Assembly: GCA_010202465.1 (NCBI GenBank)
Contig: CP047919.1
Location: 372,001 to 436,000, forward strand
Source of the DNA: Candidatus Saccharibacteria bacterium oral taxon 488
GTDB taxonomy: Bacteria > Patescibacteriota > Saccharimonadia > Saccharimonadales > Saccharimonadaceae
Reading direction: 5' to 3'
Length of the DNA: 64,000 nt
Shown: positions 8,960 to 16,194 of the stretch, in pieces
Layout: each line of letters starts with the position of its first letter
Numbering within the stretch: position 1 is the first letter of the stretch
The notes under the pieces: model-generated
Told to the model about the DNA's origin: nothing
Databases searched by the model: none
The model's input: only the letters and a program-made list of their open reading frames with translations
Program-made: the position numbers and the translations under genes

Positions 8960-9520
8960 TTATTGCCGCAAGGCAACCAGCTGCCCGTCGTCGGTAAATG
9001 TGATGATCCGTGAAGGCATTACCCCTGTCACTTCCCCGCTGTCAACGTAGACAGCCACCTGGTCGCCGAAATAGGCGGTTGCTTCGTTGACTGTAGTGGC
9101 TGGTGGCTGCCCTGCGAGGTTGGCGCTTGGTGCCAGCAGTGGGCCAACTAGCCGAATTAGCTCAGATAATGCTGTGTCTGGTGGTACGGCACGAAATGCC
9201 AAGGTTGCGTCAGTACGCACTAGGTGCGGCATAAAGTCAGGGCTAACCCGGGCAGCAATAGTGGTCGGCCGTTCGTGGCGTAGCTGGTCATAGATATGCC
9301 GCTGCTTGGTGGTGAGTTCGGGAATGTTGTCGGCGCTACTAAGCAGGATGATGCAGGATTTGGTGCGGTCGCGCCGGCGTACGCGGTACAGCTCATCAAC
9401 TGCCCTCGGGCTATCAGCTCGAGCGAGCAGGCCATAAATAGTGTCAGTTGGTGCCACGACGAGTTTGTCAGCTCGCAGCGCCTCGATAACGGTGGTATCA
9501 AGTAAGTTTTTGGTAATCAC
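8960..9520 (-). CDS. tsaC: L-threonylcarbamoyladenylate synthase (TsaC/YrdC/Sua5 family)
   Basis: 186 residues from a GTG start at 9520. Makes threonylcarbamoyl-AMP from Thr, bicarbonate and ATP for the tRNA t6A37 modification. The KLVVAPTDTIYGLLARA substrate motif, the K-x-R-like RRRDRTKSCIILLS segment and the LLAPSANLAGQPPATT loop fit the short TsaC form without the Sua5 domain. An in-frame ATG at 9565 lies inside the rplK terminator, whereas TGGTATAAT ends 6 nt before the GTG, so the GTG is the likely start. Confidence 0.9.
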   Translation of the reverse strand: MITKNLLDTTVIEALRADKLVVAPTDTIYGLLARADSPRAVDELYRVRRRDRTKSCIILLSSADNIPELTTKQRHIYDQLRHERPTTIAARVSPDFMPHLVRTDATLAFRAVPPDTALSELIRLVGPLLAPSANLAGQPPATTVNEATAYFGDQVAVYVDSGEVTGVMPSRIITFTDDGQLVALRQ

Positions 9521-9526
9521 CAAATG

Positions 9527-9532
9527 ATTATA
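9527..9532 (-). promoter_or_regulatory. Extended -10 box of tsaC, leaderless GTG start
   Basis: TGGTATAAT on the minus strand, with 6 nt before the GTG start. It follows the T-run of the rplK terminator. Confidence 0.65.
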
Positions 9533-9540
9533 CCACAATA

Positions 9541-9568
9541 AAATTGCTCCCACGGCAGGGAGCAATTT
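9541..9568 (-). terminator. Intrinsic terminator of rplK
   Basis: Eleven-bp stem (9541-9551 with 9558-9568), followed on the minus strand by TTATTG. Confidence 0.8.
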
Positions 9569-9586
9569 TGGATGAACAGGTGTAAA

Positions 9587-10012
9587 TTAGGCGGCGATTT
9601 CTACGCCCATTGAGCGAGCGGAACCAGCAACGACTTTCATCGCGCCTTCGATATCGATGGCGTTTAGCTGATCCATTTTTGTTTCGGCAATTTCCTGAAG
9701 CTGTGCGCGAGTGATGGTGCCGACCTTTTCGGCGTGTGGCTTGCCTGAACCCTTTTGGATGCCGGCTTTTTCGCGGATCATGTCATCGACTGGCTGCCCC
9801 AGACTCTTCCACGTAAAGGTGCGGTCTTCAAACACCTGAATGTGGACGATAACGTCCTTGCCCATCATATCTTTGGTAGCGTCGTTGAATGGATTGATGA
9901 AATCCATCATGTTCAGCCCCCACTGACCGAGGGTTGAACCGACTGGTGGCCCGGCGGTTGCTCGTCCGGCAGGGATGCGTAATTTTAGATTACCGATAAC
10001 TTTCTTTGCCAT
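9587..10012 (-). CDS. rplK: 50S ribosomal protein L11
   Basis: 141 residues, full length. Both domains are visible: the N-terminal GRATAGPPVGSTLGQWGLN proline helix that interacts with elongation factors, and the C-terminal 23S rRNA-binding domain ending AGSARSMGVEI. It forms the GTPase-associated centre with L10 and L7/L12. Unusually it is a single-gene unit with its own promoter and terminator rather than being joined to rplA. AGAGGA precedes the ATG. Confidence 0.98.
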   Translation of the reverse strand: MAKKVIGNLKLRIPAGRATAGPPVGSTLGQWGLNMMDFINPFNDATKDMMGKDVIVHIQVFEDRTFTWKSLGQPVDDMIREKAGIQKGSGKPHAEKVGTITRAQLQEIAETKMDQLNAIDIEGAMKVVAGSARSMGVEIAA

Positions 10013-10046
10013 AGTTTCCTCTTATTTTTCCGTGCGTAACCACTGT

Positions 10047-10075
10047 ATTATAACGAAAATTGTGCTAGAATACAA
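10047..10075 (-). promoter_or_regulatory. Promoter of rplK, overlapping the divergent promoter
   Basis: Minus strand -35 TTGTAT (10070-10075), 17-bp spacer, -10 TATAAT (10047-10052). The -35 shares bases with the -10 of the plus-strand gene at 10078. Confidence 0.65.
10066..10071 (+). promoter_or_regulatory. Extended -10 of the membrane protein gene, leaderless type
   Basis: TGCTAGAAT (hexamer 10066-10071), 6 nt before the ATG at 10078. It overlaps the -35 of rplK on the other strand. Confidence 0.6.
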
Positions 10076-10077
10076 GC

Positions 10078-10647
10078 ATGAACGCTCGCAGCATCAAGCC
10101 GGTTCGTCGCCTAATCAACATGTTTGGGGCGCTCGCTTACAGCCTGTTGATTTTTAATTATGCGGTTATCGTCGGTGCTGGGTTGTTGTGGCTGGCGCGT
10201 AGTGGCCTACTCATGCAGCTCGGTGTATCGCCAGAGACAGTCCAGCCGGCACCCACCCCGCCGACTACGCCGAGCGACACGACGCCTCGTGCGGTACCGT
10301 TTCTCCTTCAGGTGGTGCAGCTGGTGTTGATGTCGGTAATGACGGTGGCGGTTTTGGGTGTGGTGGTGATGCTACCGTATTGGCTGGGGCGCTGCGGCTC
10401 GTATCTGTTGAAGCGCAGCATTCGATTATGTCACAGCCAAGTGACGCTGGCGACCTTGTTATTTGGCAAGATATTGGCGTGCGGCATCGGTACGGTGCCA
10501 GTGCTGATCATGGCGATGTATGATGCTAGGCAGTGGCCGATCGCGGCGGTGCTACTGGGAGTAATTACGGTGGCGCTGGTCCTCTTTGCCACGCAACACT
10601 ACCTCGCCAAAAGTAGCGAGGTAGTTGAAGCCAAAGATGTTTGGTAG
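10078..10647 (+). CDS. Integral membrane protein, four predicted helices
   Basis: 189 residues, family not recognised. Hydrophobic segments lie at about 18-42, 75-100, 123-146 and 152-171. Between helices 1 and 2 is a Pro/Thr-rich loop (PAPTPPTTPSDTTP), probably extracellular. The basic patch RCGSYLLKRSIR fits a cytoplasmic loop. It is divergent from rplK and convergent with nusG. No catalytic motif is evident. Confidence 0.75.
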   Translation: MNARSIKPVRRLINMFGALAYSLLIFNYAVIVGAGLLWLARSGLLMQLGVSPETVQPAPTPPTTPSDTTPRAVPFLLQVVQLVLMSVMTVAVLGVVVMLPYWLGRCGSYLLKRSIRLCHSQVTLATLLFGKILACGIGTVPVLIMAMYDARQWPIAAVLLGVITVALVLFATQHYLAKSSEVVEAKDVW

Positions 10648-10686
10648 CTTGGTGGTGTATCGCTGCGCGGCTAGATGATCAGGCAG

Positions 10687-11232
10687 CTAGACTTTCTTGA
10701 CCTGCAGCGCGTCCAGCTCGACTGGTGTATCACGGCCAAACATACTGACCATGACCTTGATCTTGCCCTTGACGGCGTCAATTTCTGCGATTGAGCCATC
10801 AAAGCCCTTGAACGGCCCGTCAATGATGGAGACCACTTCACCGACCGAGAAATCGATCTGATGCTTTGGCTCTTCGACGCCCATGCGCTTTTTGATCTTG
10901 GCAATTTCTTTGTCCGACACCGGTGTTGGCGTGGTGTCAGCACCAACGAAGCCAGTCACGCCCGGCGTGTTGCGGACGATGTACCACGTCTCGTCGGTCA
11001 GCTTCATCTCGACCAGCACGTAGCCCTGAAAGATCTTGGCATCGACAACCTTGCGCTTGCCGTTTTTGATCTGAATTTGCTTTTCTTTCGGCACCATGAC
11101 GTCGAAGATTTTGTCGGCCATGTCGACGCCGTTGATGCGCTGGCGGATGGACTCAGCAACCTTTTCCTCGTAGCCCGAGTAGGTGTGAATGGCGTACCAC
11201 GAGCGAGTTGAATCGTAGCGATTTGATGACAT
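10687..11232 (-). CDS. nusG: Transcription termination/antitermination protein NusG
   Basis: 181 residues. The N-terminal NGN domain (residues 9-110: WYAIHTYSGYEEKVAESI, then PGYVLVEM-like QGYVLVEMKL and NTPGVTGFVG) binds RNA polymerase. The C-terminal KOW domain (about 127-181: FSVGEVVSIIDGPFKGFDG) contacts Rho or ribosomal protein S10. It lies 12 nt downstream of secE in a two-gene unit. Confidence 0.97.
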   Translation of the reverse strand: MSSNRYDSTRSWYAIHTYSGYEEKVAESIRQRINGVDMADKIFDVMVPKEKQIQIKNGKRKVVDAKIFQGYVLVEMKLTDETWYIVRNTPGVTGFVGADTTPTPVSDKEIAKIKKRMGVEEPKHQIDFSVGEVVSIIDGPFKGFDGSIAEIDAVKGKIKVMVSMFGRDTPVELDALQVKKV

Positions 11233-11244
11233 AATTTCCCTTTC

Positions 11245-11631
11245 CTATTTCAAAATTTGATTAAAGCCCCAGTTAAAGCCGGCGTCAAGCAGCAAGATCA
11301 GCACCACAAAGATCAACGTAAACACCAGCACCGCCGCCGTCATGCTCCAGGTTGCTGAGCGAGTCGGCCAGCGTACCAATTTGAGTTCCTGCCACGCGCC
11401 CTTGAAGTAGCCAACGTCACCTGATTTTTTCAATGATTTTTTGGCCGTAGTTTTTGGTTGCTTTGGTGAGGTGCTGGTCGCTGCCACCGTTTTTTTGGCG
11501 GTCTTACTGGTGGTTTTTTTGGTGGTTGCGGTTGATTTTGGTTTAGTTGGTGACGGCTGCTTCGTCTCGTCATCTTTCGCGGTGATGCGGCGAACCCTCG
11601 TCTTTGATTCTGCTGCGTTTTTTTGAGCCAT
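11245..11631 (-). CDS. secE: Preprotein translocase subunit SecE
   Basis: 128 residues from the ATG at 11631, which has GGGAGA upstream and sits downstream of the promoter; longer in-frame starts are not transcribed from it. SecE clamps SecY in the translocon. The N-terminal 75 residues are a Lys/Thr-rich, low-complexity extension. The conserved part (about 77-128) has the amphipathic helix GYFKGAWQELKLVRWPTR and one membrane helix. secE-nusG is the conserved pair. Confidence 0.93.
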   Translation of the reverse strand: MAQKNAAESKTRVRRITAKDDETKQPSPTKPKSTATTKKTTSKTAKKTVAATSTSPKQPKTTAKKSLKKSGDVGYFKGAWQELKLVRWPTRSATWSMTAAVLVFTLIFVVLILLLDAGFNWGFNQILK

Positions 11632-11650
11632 AGTTTCTCCCAATTTAAAA

Positions 11651-11670
11651 AGTCTGCTTCTTAGCAGACT
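11651..11670 (-). terminator. Hairpin with T-run at the 5' end of the secE-nusG transcript
   Basis: Perfect 8-bp stem (11651-11658 with 11663-11670), 4-nt loop, then TTTTT on the minus strand. It follows the histidine kinase gene and could terminate it, but it lies only about 3 nt after the predicted start of secE-nusG mRNA, so it would also cap that transcript. Confidence 0.65.
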
Positions 11671-11679
11671 GTCAAGTCT

Positions 11680-11708
11680 ATTGTAGCGTGTTCGAAGCGT
11701 GATTGCAA
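11680..11708 (-). promoter_or_regulatory. Promoter of secE-nusG
   Basis: Minus strand -35 TTGCAA (11703-11708), 17-bp spacer, -10 TACAAT (11680-11685). Confidence 0.7.
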
Positions 11709-11716
11709 GGGCGGTC

Positions 11717-12847
11717 TCACGCGGACGTGGGCTGATCGGCCAGCTCAAAGCTAAACGTCGAGCCGTGATTGAGTCGGCTTTTGACAGAGATGGTGCAGCC
11801 GAGTTTGTGCGCTAATTTGCCCGCAACGTACAGCCCCAGTCCGGTGCCGCTGGTCTCGCGGGTGCGGTAATCCTCGGCCCGGTAAAATCGCTGGAAAATC
11901 TTTTTTTGGTCTGTCTTGCCGATGCCTATCCCGGTATCGATTACCGCAAATTGCACGACGCCGTTACGCCGGTGCATCCGCAGCGTCACCCCGCCACGAG
12001 GCGTGTATTTGATGGCATTGATGATGAAGTTTTGTAATAGCTCGGTCAAGTACAGCCGCGAAACCTTGATCACGCCAATCTGCGCACTCACGTCGAGGTC
12101 GAACCGTAACCCCTTCTCGGCCGCTCGCGGCGCAAACTCACTGTGTAACGTGCTGGCCAGCTCCATCAGATTAATCGTCTCCGTCTCGTCCGCCGCCCCA
12201 CGCTCAGCGCGCGATAAGGTGCCAAGGTCATTGATCATTTTAGCGAGGAACATCACTTGATCGTGCGCCGCCACCAGCGCCTCATGCACCTTTTGGGTGT
12301 AGCCTTTCTCGGCGAGCAGTCGAGCGTTATCAAGCGCTCCCTCGGCGATCGCCACCGGTGTGCGCAGTTCGTGGCTAACGACACTGATGAACTCATCACG
12401 CTCCTCTTCGAGACTTTTTATCTTGGTGACGTCACGCAGAATTAACACATAGCCGTCGGTACTCGAGCTGCCGCCCAAAATCGGCGCAAAGGTCGCCTCC
12501 AGTCGCAAATGATCGCCATCGCTGAGTGGCATGATCAGGTCGTCACGGGTGCGGATTGAGGGTGACTTACTGAGCTCCTCAAACACGTCGATCGGTGTAC
12601 CGCTAAGCGTCTGCAATTGAAATGTCTCGCTAATGTGATGACCGTGCAGCGTGGCGTTAGTGTCCAGCAGGCCGATCATCGCCGCATTATAAATCGTGAT
12701 CACGCCGTGAGCGTCAGTACTCAGCACCGCGTCGGTCAAGCTGTTTACCAATGTCATCATCTGGCTATGCTCTGGCGCGGCTTTCGTCTCATCGCGTCCG
12801 CATTGCTGACTGCGCCCCATGCGCCACCTGCCCATCCCTTGTCTCAT
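11717..12847 (-). CDS. Soluble PAS-domain sensor histidine kinase, orphan
   Basis: 376 residues. An N-terminal PAS domain (about 30-142, NSLTDAVLSTDAHGVITIYN) is followed by HisKA with the phospho-acceptor His159 in SHELRTP and a HATPase_c domain with N box NFIINAIKYTP, G1 DTGIGIG, F box and G2 GTGLGLY. No membrane segment or signal peptide is seen, so it is cytoplasmic. No response regulator lies nearby. TGCTATACT ends 8 nt before the ATG; residues 30/31 are alternative starts. Confidence 0.9.
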   Translation of the reverse strand: MRQGMGRWRMGRSQQCGRDETKAAPEHSQMMTLVNSLTDAVLSTDAHGVITIYNAAMIGLLDTNATLHGHHISETFQLQTLSGTPIDVFEELSKSPSIRTRDDLIMPLSDGDHLRLEATFAPILGGSSSTDGYVLILRDVTKIKSLEEERDEFISVVSHELRTPVAIAEGALDNARLLAEKGYTQKVHEALVAAHDQVMFLAKMINDLGTLSRAERGAADETETINLMELASTLHSEFAPRAAEKGLRFDLDVSAQIGVIKVSRLYLTELLQNFIINAIKYTPRGGVTLRMHRRNGVVQFAVIDTGIGIGKTDQKKIFQRFYRAEDYRTRETSGTGLGLYVAGKLAHKLGCTISVKSRLNHGSTFSFELADQPTSA

Positions 12848-12855
12848 ATGATTTT

Positions 12856-12861
12856 AGTATA
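12856..12861 (-). promoter_or_regulatory. Extended -10 of the histidine kinase gene, leaderless type
   Basis: TGCTATACT on the minus strand, 8 nt before the ATG, just upstream of the stop of the preceding peptidase gene region. Confidence 0.6.
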
Positions 12862-12868
12862 GCACATG

Positions 12869-13567
12869 CTACACGTGCGGTGTATGGTTTTTCAGTACCG
12901 CTCGGTGCGTTTTGTAGGCCGGGTCGATGGCTGCGACCTCTCGCCAAAACGCGTCAGAGTGATTCATCTGGCGGGTGTGAGCCAGCTCGTGAATCAGCAC
13001 ATAATCAAGTAGCTCAAACGGCAGGTTCATCAGCGCGATGTTCAGGCTAATCGTGCCGCGCGACGAGCAGCTACCCCAGCGGCTCGAGGCGTGCGTCAGC
13101 TTGACGGTTTGATAGGAAAAGCCGTATTCCTCGGCCAGGAACTTCAGTCGCCGTGGCAGGTAGCTTTTGGCTTCTTTGCGTAGCGCTGTGATGACGACTT
13201 CACGAATGCGCTGCTGGATGGCTGGAGTAGCGATGTTGGTGCCGGGCGGTAGCTTGACAAGGATGCGGGTGCCGGAGCGCTTGATAATGGGTTCAGTGAG
13301 CGTGGGCTGGGTCTCAATGATCAGGTGGTGGCTTTTACCAATTGATTGGTCGTGCGTGTAGTAGTGACCCTGTTGATGCTCGCTCAGGAACTCGCGAATA
13401 CGCGGCCGGGATGATTTGATGAGCATTTTTGCTGCGAGCAGCGGTGCGTACGTCGGTAAGCTAATCCGCAGCTGCCCGTTTGGCGCGACTTTCAGTGACA
13501 CCTGACGCGCCAAGTGCGAGCGCCTCACCGTGATTTCGCCAAACTCAGCGTCGGTAATGGTTGGCAT
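12869..13567 (-). CDS. YgjP/DUF45-type M48-like metallopeptidase
   Basis: 232 residues. The zinc motif HELAH (193-197) with a likely third ligand in MNHSDAFW (His203), and the preceding SRWGSCSSRGTISLN (162-176), are diagnostic of COG1451/YgjP. This is a cytoplasmic family related to SprT/M48 whose substrates are poorly known. It lies 9 nt downstream of the P-loop kinase gene and is probably co-transcribed with it. Confidence 0.9.
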   Translation of the reverse strand: MPTITDAEFGEITVRRSHLARQVSLKVAPNGQLRISLPTYAPLLAAKMLIKSSRPRIREFLSEHQQGHYYTHDQSIGKSHHLIIETQPTLTEPIIKRSGTRILVKLPPGTNIATPAIQQRIREVVITALRKEAKSYLPRRLKFLAEEYGFSYQTVKLTHASSRWGSCSSRGTISLNIALMNLPFELLDYVLIHELAHTRQMNHSDAFWREVAAIDPAYKTHRAVLKNHTPHV

Positions 13568-13576
13568 ACATAGCTC

Positions 13577-14170
13577 CTAGCTGATGCGAACGCGGCTGAG
13601 TACCGGACGTTGCGGACGGCGCTTGGGAGTATCAGCCTGGGCGGCTTGCGGTTGAGTCGGAGCGGCTGTAGTATTCGGGTGCACGTCGGCCAGGCGCTTG
13701 AGCAAGGTGCGTGCCTGCGTATTATAGGTGTGACGACCACTGATGACGACGCATGGCTCGCTGGGGTGCGGCGATGAGAATTGTTTGATTTTAGCGTCGA
13801 ATGTTGCCTCGTCGTTATCATTGGCCTTGAGCCAGCGCATCTTGGCGGTCGCCAGGTCAGTCTGTACCCAGACAAAGAGAATCTTATAACCAGCAGCGCG
13901 GGCTGTCTTGGCGAGCTCAACCCGCCAAGCTCGCTTCTCTGTCGCCCCTTCAAACACGATGGTTTGATGGGTCTTCATTAATTCTTTAAGTAGTGCACCG
14001 CTAGCGTAATTAACGGCCGCCTCATCATCGGATAATGCCGCTAAGATACTAGAGTCCAAATGCGGCGCATGAAACATCTCAGAAAACTCAGCCGCGAATT
14101 GCGACTTGCCCGCCCCCGGCACGCCCACCATGGCAATGATGTGAGGAGAAGAAAGTTGCAAAGGTTTCAT
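13577..14170 (-). CDS. P-loop ATPase/kinase of the AAA_33 type
   Basis: 197 residues from ATG 14170. Walker A GVPGAGKS at 16-23, followed by helices and a conserved Asp-Ser (HLDSS). The size and the later KIKQFSSPHPSEP and IVFEG segments resemble small nucleoside, shikimate or zeta-toxin-like kinases of the AAA_33 family. The substrate is unknown. The C-terminal 40 residues are Pro/Gln/Thr-rich and likely disordered. TATACT ends 7 nt before the ATG, which decides the start over an upstream in-frame ATG at 14206. Confidence 0.75.
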   Translation of the reverse strand: MKPLQLSSPHIIAMVGVPGAGKSQFAAEFSEMFHAPHLDSSILAALSDDEAAVNYASGALLKELMKTHQTIVFEGATEKRAWRVELAKTARAAGYKILFVWVQTDLATAKMRWLKANDNDEATFDAKIKQFSSPHPSEPCVVISGRHTYNTQARTLLKRLADVHPNTTAAPTQPQAAQADTPKRRPQRPVLSRVRIS

Positions 14171-14177
14171 ATATGTT

Positions 14178-14183
14178 AGTATA
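14178..14183 (-). promoter_or_regulatory. -10 box of the P-loop kinase gene, leaderless type
   Basis: TATACT on the minus strand, 7 nt before the ATG at 14170. Confidence 0.6.
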
Positions 14184-14190
14184 CACAAAA

Positions 14191-14213
14191 AATCCCCCTT
14201 ATCCAAGGGGATT
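14191..14213 (-). terminator. Intrinsic terminator of the surface protein gene
   Basis: Stem of about 9 bp (14191-14200 with 14205-14213) followed on the minus strand by TTTTTT. Confidence 0.85.
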
Positions 14214-14265
14214 CTCGCCTGAAACCTCGCGCTTCAGAATATAGATTCTCGGAGCGGTCAGTCTC

Positions 14266-15801
14266 TTACAGGTGGCGTCGGCTGGCGACGTATGCCAGGG
14301 CTGAGGTAACCAGTGCGCCCAGACCCAGGCCGCCGAGTACCATGTCGGTCATACCAGTTCGTGGTAGTGCGGTTGGTGTTGGTGGGGTTGGGGTGGTTGG
14401 CTTTGGATTACACTCTTCGCTGTCAATACCGACGAATCGCTTGGTGTCTTCAGCTTCTTTCTTGGTAACTTCGCGGATGGTCTTGGTAGTGACGTCACAG
14501 ACCTTGATCTTTTCACATTTACTCAGATCAGTGGTGTATGGTGGCGTGTTCTCTTTGCCCTTTTCGACTTTCTCGATGACACCAGTCTGGACGTTACATG
14601 CTTCAACTTTTTCTGGTACATCGACGGTTGCGTTATCGCAGCTATCTTTGTCGCCAGGAATCTCTGGGGTATCAACGCAGGCGGTGTTGACGACCTTGCC
14701 AGTAACTTGTTCTTTGATGGTTGCCGTGATGGTAAAGGTCTTTGATGCGCCCTGCTTGAGTTCAGCAATTGTTGCTTTCCAGGTATTGTTCTGGAGCGTG
14801 CCCTCAGATGCTTTCAGGAAGGTAACACCTTGTGGCGCATTGTCGGTGACAACAGCGTTCTTTAGGTCAACGTTACCGGTGTTAGTGACGGTTACCTGGT
14901 ATGGGAATTCGTTGCCGACTTGGACGGTCTTGTGCTTGAGGCCATCAACCTTTTTCTCGATTTTGATGCCAGGGTTAGCCTTTGGCGTTTCTGGCTGGAT
15001 GGTGAACTGCTTGACACAGTCGTTGCTGGTGCGATCACCAAGGCTGGTTGTGACTGTGACGCGAGCGGTGTAAGTGCCCGCTTCCTTGATGGTAGCGCTG
15101 GTCTCGCTGGTCAGCGCTGAAGTAGTGTTGCTGCGTGAGAAGACTTCCTTGCCTGAAGCATCGGTGATGCTAAAGGTGTATGACTTGACAGTTGCGCCAT
15201 TCTCGACTGTTGCGTGAGCCTTCAGGGCGACCGTGTTAGTCTGACGATTAATGACTGGCTGGTCAAGTGCTTTACAAGTAGCCACTGGCTGTGGTTTCGG
15301 TTTTGGTGGCACAACAACGTTGGTGGCGACAACCGGGTTACCGCACGGTGTCATGATGGCGAACTTAAAGCGGCCCTGCTCATCAAGTCGGATAAATGCC
15401 TGCTGTGCGCTACCCATGCGGCTGGCTGGGACGACCTTGGCGTTGGTGCCTGAGATCGGTGTGCCGCCGCTGATGTTGCGGATGGCTGTCCGAGCGTTGG
15501 TGGCGACAACGGTGCCGTTGTCGAGGCGAACCTCGCCGTTACGGTAGACTGCGCCATTAGCGTAGTTGCCGCTCAGCATCTCGTAGGAAATACCGAACGC
15601 GCCATAAATTGTTGATACGCCTTTGTTGAAATATCGTTCGCGCATCTCTTGTACCGACATGGTACCACAATACACCACGGCGTACTTGTCACAGTCGCGG
15701 GTATTGTCAATTGTTTCTGCGTTGGCGTAGTAGACCAGTCCTGCTCCGAAAGCAGCGACCAGCGACAGCGCCACGATCTTAAGCTTTGTACTTAATTTCA
15801 T
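14266..15801 (-). CDS. Secreted surface protein with DUF11 domain and LPRTG anchor
   Basis: 511 residues from ATG 15801 (GAGGAGGA upstream). A signal peptide (1-28, ending YYANA) is followed by an unknown domain with several Cys, an Ig/PKD-like beta domain (about 185-270), a DUF11 domain (about 277-395, with TVTNTGNVDLKNAVVTDNAP) and Cys-rich spacer repeats. The tail is a Pro/Thr stretch, LPRTG (479-483), a hydrophobic segment and RRHL, the layout of a sortase signal. Likely cell-surface exposed and perhaps important for host contact. No sortase gene lies in the window. Confidence 0.85.
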   Translation of the reverse strand: MKLSTKLKIVALSLVAAFGAGLVYYANAETIDNTRDCDKYAVVYCGTMSVQEMRERYFNKGVSTIYGAFGISYEMLSGNYANGAVYRNGEVRLDNGTVVATNARTAIRNISGGTPISGTNAKVVPASRMGSAQQAFIRLDEQGRFKFAIMTPCGNPVVATNVVVPPKPKPQPVATCKALDQPVINRQTNTVALKAHATVENGATVKSYTFSITDASGKEVFSRSNTTSALTSETSATIKEAGTYTARVTVTTSLGDRTSNDCVKQFTIQPETPKANPGIKIEKKVDGLKHKTVQVGNEFPYQVTVTNTGNVDLKNAVVTDNAPQGVTFLKASEGTLQNNTWKATIAELKQGASKTFTITATIKEQVTGKVVNTACVDTPEIPGDKDSCDNATVDVPEKVEACNVQTGVIEKVEKGKENTPPYTTDLSKCEKIKVCDVTTKTIREVTKKEAEDTKRFVGIDSEECNPKPTTPTPPTPTALPRTGMTDMVLGGLGLGALVTSALAYVASRRHL

Positions 15802-15829
15802 AACATCCTCCTCACTGGTTGTTTCCCCA

Positions 15830-15858
15830 ATATTATCACACAAGCATTATTTTGTCAA
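15830..15858 (-). promoter_or_regulatory. Promoter of the LPRTG surface protein
   Basis: Minus strand -35 TTGACA (15853-15858), 17-bp spacer, -10 TAATAT (15830-15835), with about 28 nt of leader. Confidence 0.6.
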
Positions 15859-15922
15859 TAACTTATATCACATTTTTTCAAAATAGTTAGTTTGGGTCAG
15901 TTTGCAGAATATTTTTTTCTGT

Positions 15923-15928
15923 TATAAT
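15923..15928 (+). promoter_or_regulatory. -10 box of tRNA-Trp
   Basis: TATAAT 28 nt before the mature tRNA; no clear -35. Confidence 0.5.
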
Positions 15929-15956
15929 AGATGAGCTAACCCGTTAGCGGGACGAT

Positions 15957-16031
15957 AGGGGCATAGTTCATCGGCTAGAATGGCGGTCTCCAAAACCGCA
16001 GAGGTAGGTTCGACTCCTACTGCCCCTGCCA
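15957..16031 (+). tRNA. tRNA-Trp (CCA)
   Basis: Acceptor AGGGGCA/TGCCCCT, anticodon stem GCGGT/ACCGC with loop CTCCAAA giving anticodon CCA, T-arm GTAGG-TTCGACT-CCTAC, discriminator G and encoded CCA. It reads UGG only. Confidence 0.97.
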
Positions 16032-16045
16032 CAATTTATGGCGTG

Positions 16046-16069
16046 ACGACTTGATGAAAGTCGTTTTTT
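16046..16069 (+). terminator. Intrinsic terminator of tRNA-Trp
   Basis: Seven-bp stem (16046-16052 with 16058-16064) followed by TTTTTT. Confidence 0.8.
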
Positions 16070-16156
16070 AATGGCTTGCTGTAGAATTGACGGCGCATAT
16101 CAATTCGTCTCTTGTGAAAATAATGCCTTGATCTCGTGAAAAATTGCCAGATGTGC

Positions 16157-16185
16157 TTGAAAAAGCATAAGCGGCGGTCTATACT
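16157..16185 (+). promoter_or_regulatory. Promoter of the alpha-glucan cassette
   Basis: TTGAAA (16157-16162), 17-bp spacer, TATACT (16180-16185), 9 nt before the first ATG. Confidence 0.7.
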
Positions 16186-16194
16186 GTAAATAAG

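Noticed and set aside
11245..11748. Longer secE frame starting at 11748
   Set aside because: It would overlap the kinase gene and begin upstream of the secE promoter.
14342..15073. Plus-strand open frame of 243 residues
   Set aside because: Antisense to the LPRTG surface protein, whose frame has clear domains and a signal peptide.
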